Below, in pieces: positions 1 to 9,449 of a DNA stretch of 23,373 nt. The position numbers and the translations under genes were made by a program. A model generated the notes under the pieces. That model was not told the DNA's origin. It was given only the letters and a program-made list of their open reading frames with translations, and made no database searches. The stretch is from NCBI GenBank assembly GCA_003427395.1, contig BFEA01000013.1, forward strand, positions 4,907,334 to 4,930,706, in the 5' to 3' direction. This stretch comes from Chara braunii (lineage: Eukaryota; Streptophyta; Charophyceae; Charales; Characeae). Position 1 is the first letter of the stretch, and each line of letters begins with the position of its first letter.

Positions 1-1556
1 CCCTGTGGTCCAATCGCGGGGCGCACCTTCCAGTCCACCCATCCCTTCGAAGGGCTTGTGTTGAGGTCGTAGAATTCGTCCGAGAGTTCCAACCACTGCT
101 TGTCCTGAAGTTCTTGAAACTAAAGTTCAGTAGTGGAATCGATGGCCGGGTCGGCGGGTTGAAGGTTGGGATTTGCATACCTCACTCTGTCGATCACCGA
201 ACTCCTTGGGAGTTCCAGGTACTCGGCCTTGGACTGGCATGGGTACGGCTCCCACAACCCTTGGTCGTTGATGAGGGCCATGATCCACTCGCCCTTCTGG
301 ATTGCCGGCTGGATAGTTCCCGAGTGCCAAATCATGTCATGGCCCCAGTCCGCCTCGCTCGATCGAGTGTGGTCGAGCCCTTCGAAGTGAATGGTATCAT
401 CCTTGCGAGAAGGATTATCCAGCGGAACCGAACTCCCGGGACGCAATGGAGGCGGGGCGGCAGGCCGAGGCGTCAGTCTCGCCGCCAGCTTACTCAGGGT
501 CTTACCCAGGGTGAACGTGAGCACAGGTGATGCCTGGGTGGCCTGGCTTGTTGAGGGACCGACCGACGAGGAGCCTGGGGCATAAAACACCGGAGCATGA
601 TGGTAATCGATCTCGATGTCATCGGTGTTGCTGTCCTCCTCCGACGTAGAGGTGTCGAAAACAACGCCTGTCTCCGCCTCGTCGTCCGTGGAGATCAAGG
701 CACCATAACTCTCGAGCTTAAGCACGTGCTCGGACTCGGTGAAGTACAAACACTCCAGCCGGTCGAGGAAGTTCTTTGCGTTCTTGCGCAACGATAACAT
801 GTGTTCCTTGCGGCGCGTGTACTCAGCGTCGTTGTCCCTCCTGGACCGCGTTTCCAAAAAGAGGAAGTCGTAGATCATGTTCCTCTTCCGCTCACTCAAC
901 TTGAACCACATGTCCGAAGATGGTTCCCGAACGCGTGTTGGTTTCACGCTCCTCGAAATGAACTCGCAGCGGTTGGCTCCAGAGTTGACCTCGCTTTTGA
1001 GGAACTCCAACGTGTATTGCAACAACTCAGAATTCCCTTCCAGCGCGACCACGTGTCGGCCACTCTTCAAAACCCCCCACATGACTCGCTCGTGTAGCTT
1101 GCCAAGGAACATGACGCCCTCCCCCTTTTTGCATACAAATTTCAGCAGATGGGCCAATTCAGTGGGGTTCTGCTCCATCTCCTTGTAGACCTTCCTGTCA
1201 ACTCCAGGCATGACCGACGCCCACTCGCAAGGGTCAAAGGGAATCTCCGATATATCTGTCGGGGTCACTTTCTGATGTGCCCCGGCAGCCGTAGTATCAC
1301 CTGCCGACAACCTAGCATCATAAACGACACAAGTATTCTTCCGCAAATCATCACCTTTGAAGAGAACGTAAATGTGTTCGTCAACCGAGTACAAGTTGTT
1401 CCCCACTGGAAAACTTTTCTTCTGCTGCGTCCTCCTAACCCACTTCTCTGCGATTGCCTTGACAATGGGCTAATGGCGCAGGGCCGCAGGCTGGTCATGA
1501 AGGAGTAGTCCCAACGCCGAGGGATGAAAGCGACGACCGTTCAGTGTGACGGAAAC
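1..1556 (-). pseudogene. C-terminal methyltransferase-like segment and tail
   Basis: The longest open stretch is 120-1406 (428 codons). The same frame stays meaningful upstream to about 1556, through a TAG at 1470-1472 (upstream residues include LLLHDQPAALRH). It also continues past the TAG at 120-122 to base 1 with no further stop (QWLELSDEFYDLN, GWVDWKVRPAIGP), so the protein originally ran beyond the window. About 95-130 codons into the open frame, a hydrophobic strand plus glycine pattern (GVMFLGKLHERVMWGVL, then SGRHVVALEGN and a helix LLQYTLEFL) resembles the FxG-type SAM-binding motif near the C-terminus of beta-class DNA methyltransferases. No DPPY-like catalytic motif is recognisable. 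A Ser/Thr/Asp-rich linker and a Pro-rich stretch (RLTPRPAAPPPLRPG) follow. The methyltransferase reading is a fold-level inference. A catalytically dead relative is possible. Confidence 0.6.
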
Positions 1557-1795
1557 AATTGCTCAAGGGGGGAATTCAAACTCTCGAAAGTTTTTGGTGT
1601 CCACTGTTTGAAGTCCAGCGGCTCGCACAGATCGAGAAAGCATGTGTGACATTTGGCCATCACCAACGAAAAATAAGAACGAAGGGCAGCGTTCTGCTTC
1701 TTAATATTGTCCTCGCCCTTCTCATCAACTAGAATCCACAAGTGGTTGTAAGGCGTCTTGTGAAGCGTCTGCGCACACTGCCGCACATAACTCAC
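1541..1795 (-). pseudogene. central segment with KTPYNHLW motif
   Basis: An 84-codon minus-strand frame carries LHKTPYNHLWILVDEKGE, then IKKQNAALRSYFSLVMA and LDLCEPLDFKQWTPKTF. It is one frame off the ParB-like segment upstream. In that upstream frame, the sequence left of 1896 reads KLSMKDIRWLWKEKGFPK and then NPSGK followed by TAA, which looks like the original protein. The out-of-frame end of the neighbouring open stretch at 1792 is therefore an artefact. It sits between the ParB-like and SAM-motif segments, where a beta-class methyltransferase would carry its catalytic motif. DLCEPLD may be the degenerate counterpart, but I cannot show this. Confidence 0.55.
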
Positions 1796-2765
1796 GATAT
1801 TTCTGCACTTGAGCTTATTTCCCGCTTGGGTTCCTCGTAACTGTTTTTGGGAAACCCTTTTCCTTCCACAGCCACCGAATGTCCTTCATTGACAGTTTTT
1901 AGGTGTCTTGGAGGTGCCTTCAAGTCCTTCTTGTTGTCCTCCGAGGCGACCAGAAAATACCCCTCGAACTTCTCGTCCGAGAAGTAAACCATACGTGCAG
2001 GCCACCTCTCGAAGTTGTACCTCAATGCGACGTCGCTGCCGAGATGCGTCCTGGCTGCAGCCGCTTTGTGCTGGCCGGAAACAACGTAATAATAGTATTG
2101 GTCTACCAACTCGTCCTTCCTGTCCTCTGGCTTCAGACGATCCGCTCGTATGCCTGACTTCGGTTTTTCCAGCCCGAGTGGCGCCAGCTTAAGGGTAGGC
2201 AACTCGTACGTCTTTTCGGCTTGCGAGAAGGTCATCCTCATCGCTTCAATGATGAGCTGCGTGTGCACGGGATCCAGCGACCGCTGGTTGTACGAGGCTT
2301 CCCACTCACCAATGTCGACGACCCGCGACGAGTTAATAAAGAACTCCCGCTTTGTCCGCACGCCATCTTTCCATTCCAGGAAGTACGAGGCGTTGATGTT
2401 GATGAGGCCCTTCGCCTCGACAGCACCCGACTGAGGCTATTTCTGCGCCGACGCCGGGCGCTTCGGACCCGATGTGCCCTCTTGCCCCTCAACTCCCTTC
2501 CTTTTTCCCAACATCGTCTGGGGGTTCCTTGCCTTATGTTTCTTTGCAGAAACCGCAACCTCTTCCTGAGGATCTCCGCTTCTCTTATGCACAGGTTGTT
2601 GTACACCCTCTTCGCCCCCCCCGACTGACGCCGACGGCCGGTCGTGAACAGGGGTGTGCCCTTCCACCCCAGGAATACTGAGGATAGACTGGTCTCCCCG
2701 CCTAAGCGGCGAAGCCCGCGTCTGCTCTTGTTCTTCATCGAAGCGACTATGGGCCCTGCCCCGGT
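1792..2765 (-). pseudogene. ParB/sulfiredoxin-like segment with basic linker
   Basis: From about 2765 to 1900 one minus frame is interrupted only by TAG at 2437-2439. The first part is a charged linker rich in Lys, Arg, Gln and Pro (SAKKHKARNPQTMLGKRKG). The second part reads RVVDIGEWEASYNQR, then DPVHTQLIIEAM, then YYYYVVSGQHKAAAARTHL, then WPARMVYFSDEKFEGYFLVA and DNKKDLKAPPR. The small-residue block around SGQHKAAAA is the G-x-H-R-x-x-A signature seen in ParB/Srx-fold proteins, preceded as expected by a strand/helix pair that selects partners or positions (DPVHTQLI). In the ParB family this fold binds CTP or acts as a nuclease. The Arg after His is Lys here. The basic linker suggests nucleic-acid contact. 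The ParB call rests on motif reading only. Confidence 0.6.
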
Positions 2766-3141
2766 GGAGTTAGGAAGAAGGACCGAAACCCAAATCTCCC
2801 CCTTCCGTGGGAGCACCGCTGGATTCGAACCCGATGCACATTTGAAGAGGCTGCGACAACTCTTGGTTGAATAGAATGTGGCAGGATCCTCCAGGTTGAT
2901 GTTCCTCTGCTCCACCAAGTCAAAAAATTCCCTCGCCGAAACAACACCTTCTACTGTGAGATCTTGGTAGAAAGGGGTCTTCAACAACCCCCGCGCCAGA
3001 CCTCTGGAACAGGTCGAAAGACAAAACCGCCCCTTTGGAATTGGCAACAACGTCGTTCTTCGAACTGTAAACAGTGTGCAACTTATAATATTGCGTGTTT
3101 TCCTTTTTTGCAGGGTGCCATCCGGCAACCAACCCAAACAC
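2747..3141 (-). pseudogene. N-terminal domain of the ParB-like family, frameshifted
   Basis: Two overlapping minus frames carry matching halves of one domain. From about 3141 to 2985 the frame reads GWHPAKKENTQYYKLHTVY, then SSKNDVVANSKGAVLSFDL and FQRSGAGV. From about 2985 the next frame continues KTPFYQDLTVEGVVSAREF, FDLVEQRNINLEDPATFYS, then CASGSNPAVLPRKGEIWV. A frame change near 2985, and another near 2760, are needed to join these to the linker and ParB-like segment. I do not recognise a known domain. It is mixed alpha/beta in appearance, with no signal peptide or membrane segment. It belongs with its neighbours by order, strand and spacing. Confidence 0.5.
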
Positions 3142-3525
3142 TCTTTACGCCTTTTTTTGTCTTCGAGGAATATAAGAGGGTCGCACAGAGGTTTGGTCGG
3201 CTCGGACTCATCCCCGCAACACCAATCGACGAACCATTTGGTATGCACATGATAGGACCACGATTTGGAGGTTTGTGATTCCCTCACCGATGTTCCGGTC
3301 GGCTGCTCCTCGCCCCTTGATGTGGACATCGTGTCTGCACCGGTCCAAGAGACCGAAACGATCCAACACACGGAAGACATACATAACCCACCCCACCAGA
3401 GAACTATGGTTTCCAGAGGACCACATATTACGCACCACCAAAAGAACATCAAACTCGTCGAATGCACATAGGGTTTCAAGATTGTTCAAGTTCGAATACG
3501 CATAGGTATTCACATGCGTTTTCAC
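3115..3525 (-). pseudogene. upstream remnant of the same decayed gene
   Basis: Minus-strand frames here read FDEFDVLLVVRNMWSSGNH, VFRVLDRFGLLDRCRHDVH and IGEGITNLQIVV, then in a shifted frame VHTKWFVDWCCGD and PLCDPLIFLEDKKRRK before the N-terminal domain at 3115. The residue mix is protein-like, and the strand and order fit the gene to the left. At the 3525 side it abuts the start of the tandem repeat array at about 3519, which may have truncated the 5' end. No start codon or promoter can be assigned. Confidence 0.4.
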
Positions 3526-4246
3526 GCTCTGTGCGAAGTTCGGATACCGGCGGACTTAATGAATTACTGGCGGACTTGACGAATTCGCTGGACACTCTCG
3601 CAGACTGATAACGACGTGCAATGTTACGGAGCGTGAGTCGGTTCGCTGACTGCTAGAGTCTGTCGTTCACACGCTCAGACCCAACAAGAAGGCACACCAA
3701 ACTCGCTTCAGTAACGTTTGAACATGACGGTAGACTGCACGAACAGTTGACAAGTTCGTCGGCATCCTCACTTGTTCACATCCTCTTCATGCTTTGTGCG
3801 AAGTTCGGATACCGGGGAACTTGACGAATTCGTCGGACAATCACGCAGACTGACAACGACGTGCGGTGTAACGGAGTGTAAGCCAGTTTGTCGACTGCTA
3901 GATTCTGTCGTTCACACCCCCCATACCCAACAAGAAGGCACACCGAAGTTGCCCCAGTAGTGTATAAGCATGATGAAAGACTGCACGAACAGTCAACAAG
4001 TTCGTCGATATCTGAACTTCTTCACATCCGTCTTCACGTTTCATGCGAAGTTCGGATACTGGTGAACTTGAGGAATTCGTCGGGCAATCACGCAAACTGA
4101 TAACGGCGTGCGATGTCACGGAGTATGAGCCGGTTTGTCGACTGCTAGACTCTGTCGTTCACACGCCCAGACCCAACAAGAAGGCCCACCAAACTCGCCC
4201 CAGTTGTGTTTGAGCATCGCGAACGACTGCCCGAACAACTGATAAC
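3519..4246. repeat. tandem array of ~246-265-bp units (three copies)
   Basis: Three units start at about 3521, 3786 and 4032, each with a TTCACGCTCTGTGCG-like start followed by the 22-bp quasi-palindrome. Shared internal blocks include GACGAATTCG, CGCAGACTGA, TAACG, GACTGCTAGA, TCTGTCGTTCACAC and CAACAAGAAGGC. Spacing is 265 then 246 bp. The right half of each unit is homologous to part of the 138-bp units that follow, so the shorter array seems to derive from this one. I find no convincing gene here. Confidence 0.85.
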
Positions 4247-4646
4247 CTACGGGAACTGGAGGGGAATTTTGTTTGTGGAGTGCGAGACTCGGCTCAAAAC
4301 AGATCCAGATCCAACAAGAAGGTCCACCAAACTCGCCCCAGTTGCGTTTGATCATCACGAAAGACTGCCCGAACAACTGATAACCTGCGGGAACTGGAGG
4401 GAAATTATGTTTATGGAATGCGAAACTCTGCTCAAAACAGATCCAGATCGAACAAGAAGGCCCACCAAACTCGCCCCAGTTGCGTTTGAGCATCACGAAC
4501 GACTACCCGAACAACTGATAACGTGTGGGAACTGGAGGAGAATTCTGTTTATGGAGTGTGAAACTCTGCTCCAGATCAAACAAGAAGGCCCACCAAACTT
4601 GCCGCAGTTGCGTTTGAGCATCACGAAAGACTGCACGAACAACTGA
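4172..4646. repeat. 138-bp tandem repeat, about 3.5 copies
   Basis: Copies are anchored by CAACAAGAAGGCCCACCAA at about 4174, 4312, 4450 and 4578, giving periods of 138, 138 and 128 bp. Each copy carries GCCCCAGTTG, TTTGAGCATCACGAA, GAACAACTGATAAC and GGGAACTGGAGG. Because 138 is 46 codons, both strands stay open and give 46-residue protein repeats on each. That is expected from the period and is not evidence for a gene. Divergence is mostly scattered substitutions, with a 10-bp deletion in the last full unit. Confidence 0.9.
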
Positions 4647-4962
4647 TCACCAAGGTCCCTTAAGAGTGCTTTTGGCAATCCGCAAAGACAACCACCGACT
4701 GTCTGGCACTTGTTGTAGGTGGTCGGGCGACAAACACATCAGGATTGAAGCTATTCGGCACCCCGACGTCTACTCCATTGGTGAGACAAGAATTTGTGAA
4801 GTCCGGATTCCGGCGGACTTAGATTGTGGGCATGTAGAACAGGAATCACAGGGTGGCGCTGTTCGAAGCTGGCACCGCTCCGGCAACGGAACTGAAGTTG
4901 AAGTCCGCCGTCGTCAGAGTACACCGGCCAAGCAGTACACCGCCGTGGCCCGACTTCACATA

Positions 4963-5401
4963 TTCACCAACAGTGGCAACGAAAGAAGTTCGGATGCCGA
5001 CGGACTTGGCGGTATTCCTGGTAACTCGTCAGGAGTTATCCGTTTTCACCAGTACGTGAAGTTCGGATGCCGACGAGCTTCGTGTTTCCACACAACCTCC
5101 GCTGCAACTAGGGTCTTCCTGGTCCAGCATGGGAGCGGGGGACAAAAGAAGCTCGCCGACATCCAAACTTCACGTTTTGTCTGCGGGGGCTGACTGAAGA
5201 AGTCCGCCCGCATCCGAGATTCAATGCATGGCCTCCTCTGCATTCGAACTTCATGTTCCAGGTGCGAGGGCTGACTGAAGAAGTCCGCCCGCATCTGAAG
5301 TTCAATGATTGGGCTACTATGCTGCTCTACAGTTATCATTCGCCAGTATCCTGACTTGAATCGTTGTCTAAACATTGCAACTGGAGAGGCAAGGGTGAAG
5401 G
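4963..5401 (-). repeat. left (inverted) arm of a ~340-430-bp repeat unit
   Basis: Read on the minus strand this arm matches 5518-5882, and in fuller form 5888-6310. Shared blocks include TGCCTCTCCAGTTGCA, CTTCTTCAGTCAGCCC, CGCAGACAAAACGTGAAG, CTTCTTTTGTCC, CATGCTGGACCAGGAAG and GGTGGTGTGAATATG-like ends. The loop between this arm and the next (5402-5517) shows no match. Five 22-bp motif copies lie inside. Confidence 0.85.
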
Positions 5402-5517
5402 CTAACTCGACGAAGTGGATGGTTGTGGAACTGATGTTTTTTCGCATTACAGCCTCACGTATTGTTGCTCTGCGGCTATTGTGGAAGTCTGTGGGCATCC
5501 AGACTATTAGAATGAAC

Positions 5518-5882
5518 CCTTGCCTCTCCAGTTGCAATGTTTAAACACGATTCAAGTTCGGATACCGGTGAACTAGAACTGTTTAGCAGCTGAGTACGCC
5601 AATCATTGAAGTTTGGATGCGGGCGGACTTCTTCAGTCAGCCCCCGCAGCCGGAACGCGAAGTTAGGATGCAGAGTAGGCCAAGCATTGAAGTTCGGATG
5701 TGGGCGGACTTCTTCAGTCAGCCCCCGCAGACAAAACGTGAAGTTCCGATGTCGGTGAGCTTCTTTTGTCCTCCGCTCCCATGCTGGACCAGGAAGACCC
5801 TAGTTGCAGCGGAGGTTGTGTGGAAACACGAAGTTCGCCGACATCCGAACTTTTTCCGTTGCCAATGGTGGTGAATATGACA
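5518..5882 (+). repeat. right arm of the inverted repeat, with an internal deletion
   Basis: Begins CCCTTGCCTCTCCAGTTGCA and runs parallel to the reverse complement of 4963-5401. Between the 22-bp motif copy at 5831-5852 and TTTCCGTTGCCA it lacks the segment of about 75 bp present in the other two units (the block with GGATAACT and GGAATACCGCC). That segment is bounded in the full copies by two 22-bp motifs, and only one motif remains here. It includes an 81-bp internal direct duplication (5609 and 5690). Confidence 0.8.
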
Positions 5883-5887
5883 TTGTG

Positions 5888-6310
5888 AAGTTCGGATGCC
5901 AACAATTCAGAACTACAACTTTTTAGCAGCAGAGTAGGCCAATCCTTGAAGTTCGGATGCGGGCGGACTTCTTCAGTCAGCCTCTGCAGCCGGAACGCGA
6001 AGTTTGGATGCAGAGTAGGCTAGTCATTGAAGTTCGGATGCGGGCGAACTTCTTCAGTCAGCCCGCACAGATAAAACGTGAAGTTTGGATGCCGACGAAC
6101 TTCTTTTGTCCTCCCCTTCTGTGCTGGACCAGGAAGCCCCTAGTTGGTTGTGAGGAAACACGGAGCTCGCTGGCATCCGAATTTCAAATACTGGTGAGCA
6201 AGGATAACTGTTGACGAGCTGCCAGGAATACCGCCAAGTCCGCCGGCATCCGAACTTCTTCCGTCGCCAATGGTGCTGAATATGTGAAGTTCGGATGTTG
6301 ACGAACTTCG
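5888..6310 (+). repeat. third repeat unit, direct copy of 5518-5882
   Basis: It is offset 340 bp from the previous unit (CTTCTTCAGTCAGCC at about 5629 and 5969). It keeps the block missing from the middle unit (GGATAACTGTTGACGAGCTG, then GGAATACCGCC) and ends with GCTGAATATG and another 22-bp motif at 6287. From about 6310 the sequence becomes unrelated, apart from a lone motif at 6388. Confidence 0.8.
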
Positions 6311-6419
6311 TGCATTCACGCATAGTCTGCAGTGACTACAGGCTTTTGTGCTTGCGATTGGACCCCGCACGGCTGTTGCGATATTTTAAGTTCGGATCCC
6401 GGCGAACTACAACAGCGCT

Positions 6420-6998
6420 TGGATGGGGTGTTCAATATGCGTCCTTTCTGAGTCGGCTTAAGCACTCGCTGCACTGCAAAAGCGGCTGGATGGATTCCGA
6501 TGTGGTTCGATGATGAACAAGGTTCGATAATGTCCGATGGCCGATGCTGGACAAGATCCGATGGAGTCTGATAGATTTTCGCTTCACATAAGCGCTCGAA
6601 CAAAAAGCCACACACGATCTCTCATTCAGTCAGTCAATGAACACATCGATCACTGACCGACAATCAAACAGTACATCAAGCAAGAGATCGACCACGCTCT
6701 GTTGATCAGTGGACTAGTTGATTGGACGGACGGTCGTGTTTTGATCGATCACTTGTTTTCGTAGTTGAGGATCGTGGGGTGCGACAATAGCGAGGCGTGT
6801 TTATGCACACACACAAAAAGATACACGATGGTATGGTCCGCGTTTGATATTGGTTGTTCACTTGTTTGAGCGCCCGGTTCAAGCTATCGATTGGTCGACT
6901 AACTTATTGGTTGAACGATCTATTGATCAAACCGACTACGGATGATGATGTGTTGATCGAGCGGTTTGTTCTGTCAAACTGGTACGAACACCGGTTGA
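6420..6998. other. no gene seen; TGATCGATC-rich spacer
   Basis: Short CCGATG/TCGAT-type words recur at 6500-6560. From 6630, GATCGATC, TTGATTGG and CACTTG words recur, some resembling the outer parts of the palindrome at 6999-7264 (GTTTTGATCGATCACTTG at about 6748). No reading frame looks protein-like. Confidence 0.5.
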
Positions 6999-7264
6999 AT
7001 ATGACAAGCAAGCGATCAAACAAACATCGCACCCTCAGAGTGATCAATCGGTCGATTAACGAACAGATCGTTCCGGATAATTAACTTGCTCGACGAGTTC
7101 ATGCCCGTTCATTTGCGCATATCAAACACGCGCGTGTTTGATCTGCAAAAATGAATGGGCATCAACTCGTGGAGCAAGCTAATTATCATGAACGATTTGT
7201 TCGTCAATCAACTGATTGATTACTCGGAGGGTGCGATGTTTGATCGATCGCTTGCTTGTCGTAA
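6999..7264. repeat. large gap-free palindrome (foldback)
   Basis: The centre lies between 7131 and 7132, inside ATCAAACACG joined to CGTGTTTGAT-type sequence with no loop. The arms pair without gaps for about 130 bp: CTTGCTCGACGAGTT with AACTCGTGGAGCAAG, CCGTTCATTT with AAATGAATGG, and GACAAGCAAGCGATC with GATCGCTTGCTTGTC. Mismatches are scattered through both arms, so this is an old duplication. Transcribed RNA would fold into a long hairpin. Confidence 0.9.
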
Positions 7265-8370
7265 TCAGTTGTTCATCTTTATGGAGCATATCGACTAATC
7301 GGACATTCGCTTACATAATACTCACATGCGCACGCTCACTTTGGCACGCGCGCACAGACCCATATACACACACCCGCACACACTTTTTTTTTTTATCTGA
7401 GAGGTTTGTCGACTGTTCGCTTCGTGGATTCGACGAGCGCTGTTGATCGTACCGACTCCACCACCGCAAACACATGCATGCAACAACGTCGGCGCGATCA
7501 CATATTGTATCTCAAAACATAAACTCGCCCAGTCGATCGGCTCTTTCGTTCCTTTAGACCTCCGGATCTTTGTTCTTTTGATGGCAAGGTGGCTCATCCA
7601 ATCAACCGGCCGACCAATAGACAAATAAATAAACGATCTGTTGATTGCTGGAATGGTTGATTGGATCATTCATTCTTTGGTTGGGCGCCAGTAGATACGA
7701 TGTGTCAATGGGGCCGATTGGAGGAACCGCCTTGTTGTGAGCGAGTGAGGTTCAAGAATTTCTCCACACAGTCGCATTGACACATCCACATATGCTCGCA
7801 CGAGTGCACACGTGAAAGCACACAATACAAAAAAAAAAAAAAAAAAACATACCAAAAACGCAAGTCGCCACACACACACACACGTCCGAATGCAGGAAAC
7901 CACAACAGGCACGGACAAATGCATAAGGTCACTCGAACGTGCACAATCATACATACAAACACACACGACATCACTCTCACACAACCACGGGTGTTTACAC
8001 ACGTAAACGAAACGCGTTGGGAACAGGAAGGTCGCGTTCCATGAGTCCCCTTTTCGATCGACACTCACCACGATGAAGGTGTCGTCTAGAGAACGGATTG
8101 TGCGCACCTAAAGTAAAGCCGTGGAAATCACTATGGAAGTGGCGCAACTTGCGTGGTGTGGCGGCAAATGAATTGAGTTGAACGAGCAGCGCGCATGCGA
8201 AGCAAGCCCATCAGCAGGTCGCTGCTTGGCGTGAAAGACGACGCTGAATACCAGAGAACGCGATAAGAAAGGTGTTTTGCGATGCAAGTGCGTGTAGTTT
8301 CGCGGTGGTTGGATGACATGGCGCAGCGCTGAAGATTGTGATGACGTCAATCACCGCGTTTCTCAGAGAG
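7265..8370. other. CA/TG-rich spacer without a gene
   Basis: It contains CACACA-rich stretches (7320-7385, 7860-8000), a T run at 7384-7393, an A19 run at 7829-7847 and a short GA run at 8364-8378. Open frames here are low-complexity His/Thr or Cys/Val frames created by CA repeats. Sequence near 7600-7690 (GTTGATTGG, CATTCATTC) faintly resembles that at 6620-6730, perhaps marking the outer limits of an element that contains the palindrome. Confidence 0.5.
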
Positions 8371-9290
8371 AGAGAGAGTGCAGGTGGTCGGTCCGACAAC
8401 ATCTCCCCACCGAAATGTGATGCTGCGAAATGAGCATTGGGGGGGCGAGATTTGTTTCATAGACTCGCACGGCTTGGGTACACAAAGGGCTTTCCGCGTG
8501 GAAAGGAAGGCCTTTTTCGAAATCGAAATTGGGGGCCCGGATGGGGGGCGGGAACATGTGACCCATTGGACCCAAACGAAAAAGCGCTGGAGTCCAGGAA
8601 CCGTTGGATTTGCCCAATCGACGACCAGGGTCCTTCTGCGCATAGGGCCTACATACAACACGACGCGTTATGAGGGTCGTTGCTGACAATCGTTGGCGGG
8701 CCTTTCCGGGCGCTACCGGCCCTGCCAAGCGACTGAAAGGTGGGAGGGGGGGCTTTTCGCTGACGGCAGGAGGACCATTGCACTGGACGGCAAACGAAAT
8801 GGAAGGCCATCCCTGGTCAAGCCGTCCGATTTGCGTATCGCAAGGTCATTTCTCGCCAGGGCACAGGGCCTGCGGGGTGAACGTCACACTGGATAGCGAC
8901 CCGGAGGCTACCAGGAGGATGAACGTCACACAAGGGAGCAACCCGGAGGCTGCAGCAGGAAGTTTTCCACACAACTGCCCCCCCCAGTTCACCCCCCCCT
9001 TCCCTGAATTACATCGTGCTCGACGATAGCTCCGCTACGCTGCGCCATTGTCGTCGTTCGTCCCAAGCTGCGCCGCGCCGTCGTCGTCCTCGGTGATCGA
9101 CCTCCTAGGTACGTCAGAGTTGCGCTCGAAGACACCATGGCGTCCGAAGACCGTCGCGCGTATCACAAATTTTGCGTGAGACTTCTTCCGCGTCATGACA
9201 GTCTCGCAATGTTGTGTGTCGTCGCCAATCTGAATTTCGAGTCTCCCTCTCCATCCTCTCATGTCTCCATTTTCTCACCGCCCCCATGAT
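8371..9290. other. no gene seen; G- and C-run rich spacer
   Basis: Several poly-G and poly-C runs (G7 at 8440-8446, GGGGGGCGGG near 8543, C runs near 8980-9000) and a short duplicated GGAGGCT block (8902, 8946). Two overlapping plus frames are open but have random-looking composition (Gly/Arg/Trp) and no motif. Confidence 0.4.
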
Positions 9291-9295
9291 TTGTT

Positions 9296-9398
9296 CTTTA
9301 GTAATGTCCATTACACGTACTGTTGCTCCTTGTATGTTCGCTCCTCTACTTATATCTCTTTAGTAATGTCCATTGCACGCACTCTTGCTCCTTGTATG
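9296..9398. repeat. 62-bp direct duplication
   Basis: CTTTAGTAATGTCCATT, CACG and TTGCTCCTTGTATG occur at 9296-9336 and again at 9358-9398. The two copies of about 41 bp differ at only a few bases and are separated by about 21 bp of CT-rich sequence. Confidence 0.85.
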
Positions 9399-9449
9399 TG
9401 GTGAAACCAATCGCGGGTCCCCACGTGGCGGAAGAAAAAGGCCACGAGT

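Larger units (their letters stand above)
1..3525 (-). pseudogene. decayed ParB-like / methyltransferase-like family gene (whole locus)
   Basis: Minus-strand reading frames follow one another across the left 3.5 kb and together look like one long protein. In order they are an N-terminal domain, a Lys/Arg-rich linker, a ParB-like segment, a helical KTPYN segment, a methyltransferase-like segment, and a C-terminal tail leaving the window at base 1. In-frame stops separate homologous-looking stretches: TAG at 2437-2439, TAA at 1815-1817, TAG at 1470-1472 and TAG at 120-122. Frame changes fall near 1896-1900 (a T5 run), about 1750-1790, about 1560, about 2760 and about 2950-3120. I associate this architecture with a repetitive protein family of Chara braunii, from memory and unverified. 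Many decayed copies would fit a mobile or virus-like source, but I see no ends for such an element. No promoter or intact start is visible. Function is not established. Confidence 0.7.

Noticed and set aside
2238-3479. 413-codon minus frame as one gene with an SR-like C-terminus
   Set aside because: Only its middle part is family-like. The Arg/Ser-rich end is the ParB-like segment read out of frame, and the start is mixed frames of the upstream remnant.
4116-4646. Open frames on both strands with 46-residue protein repeats
   Set aside because: A 138-bp tandem repeat is a multiple of three, so both strands stay open. There are no motifs or plausible starts, and the copies differ by substitutions without codon bias that I can see.
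5046-6323. Several 80-160-codon frames with repeated RADFFSQP-type residues
   Set aside because: They lie in the inverted/direct repeat complex on both strands. The repeated residues come from the repeated DNA around CTTCTTCAGTCAGCC.
3536-6408. CRISPR-like array
   Set aside because: Spacing between 22-bp motifs is irregular, orientation varies, the spacers are themselves repeated and the context is eukaryotic.
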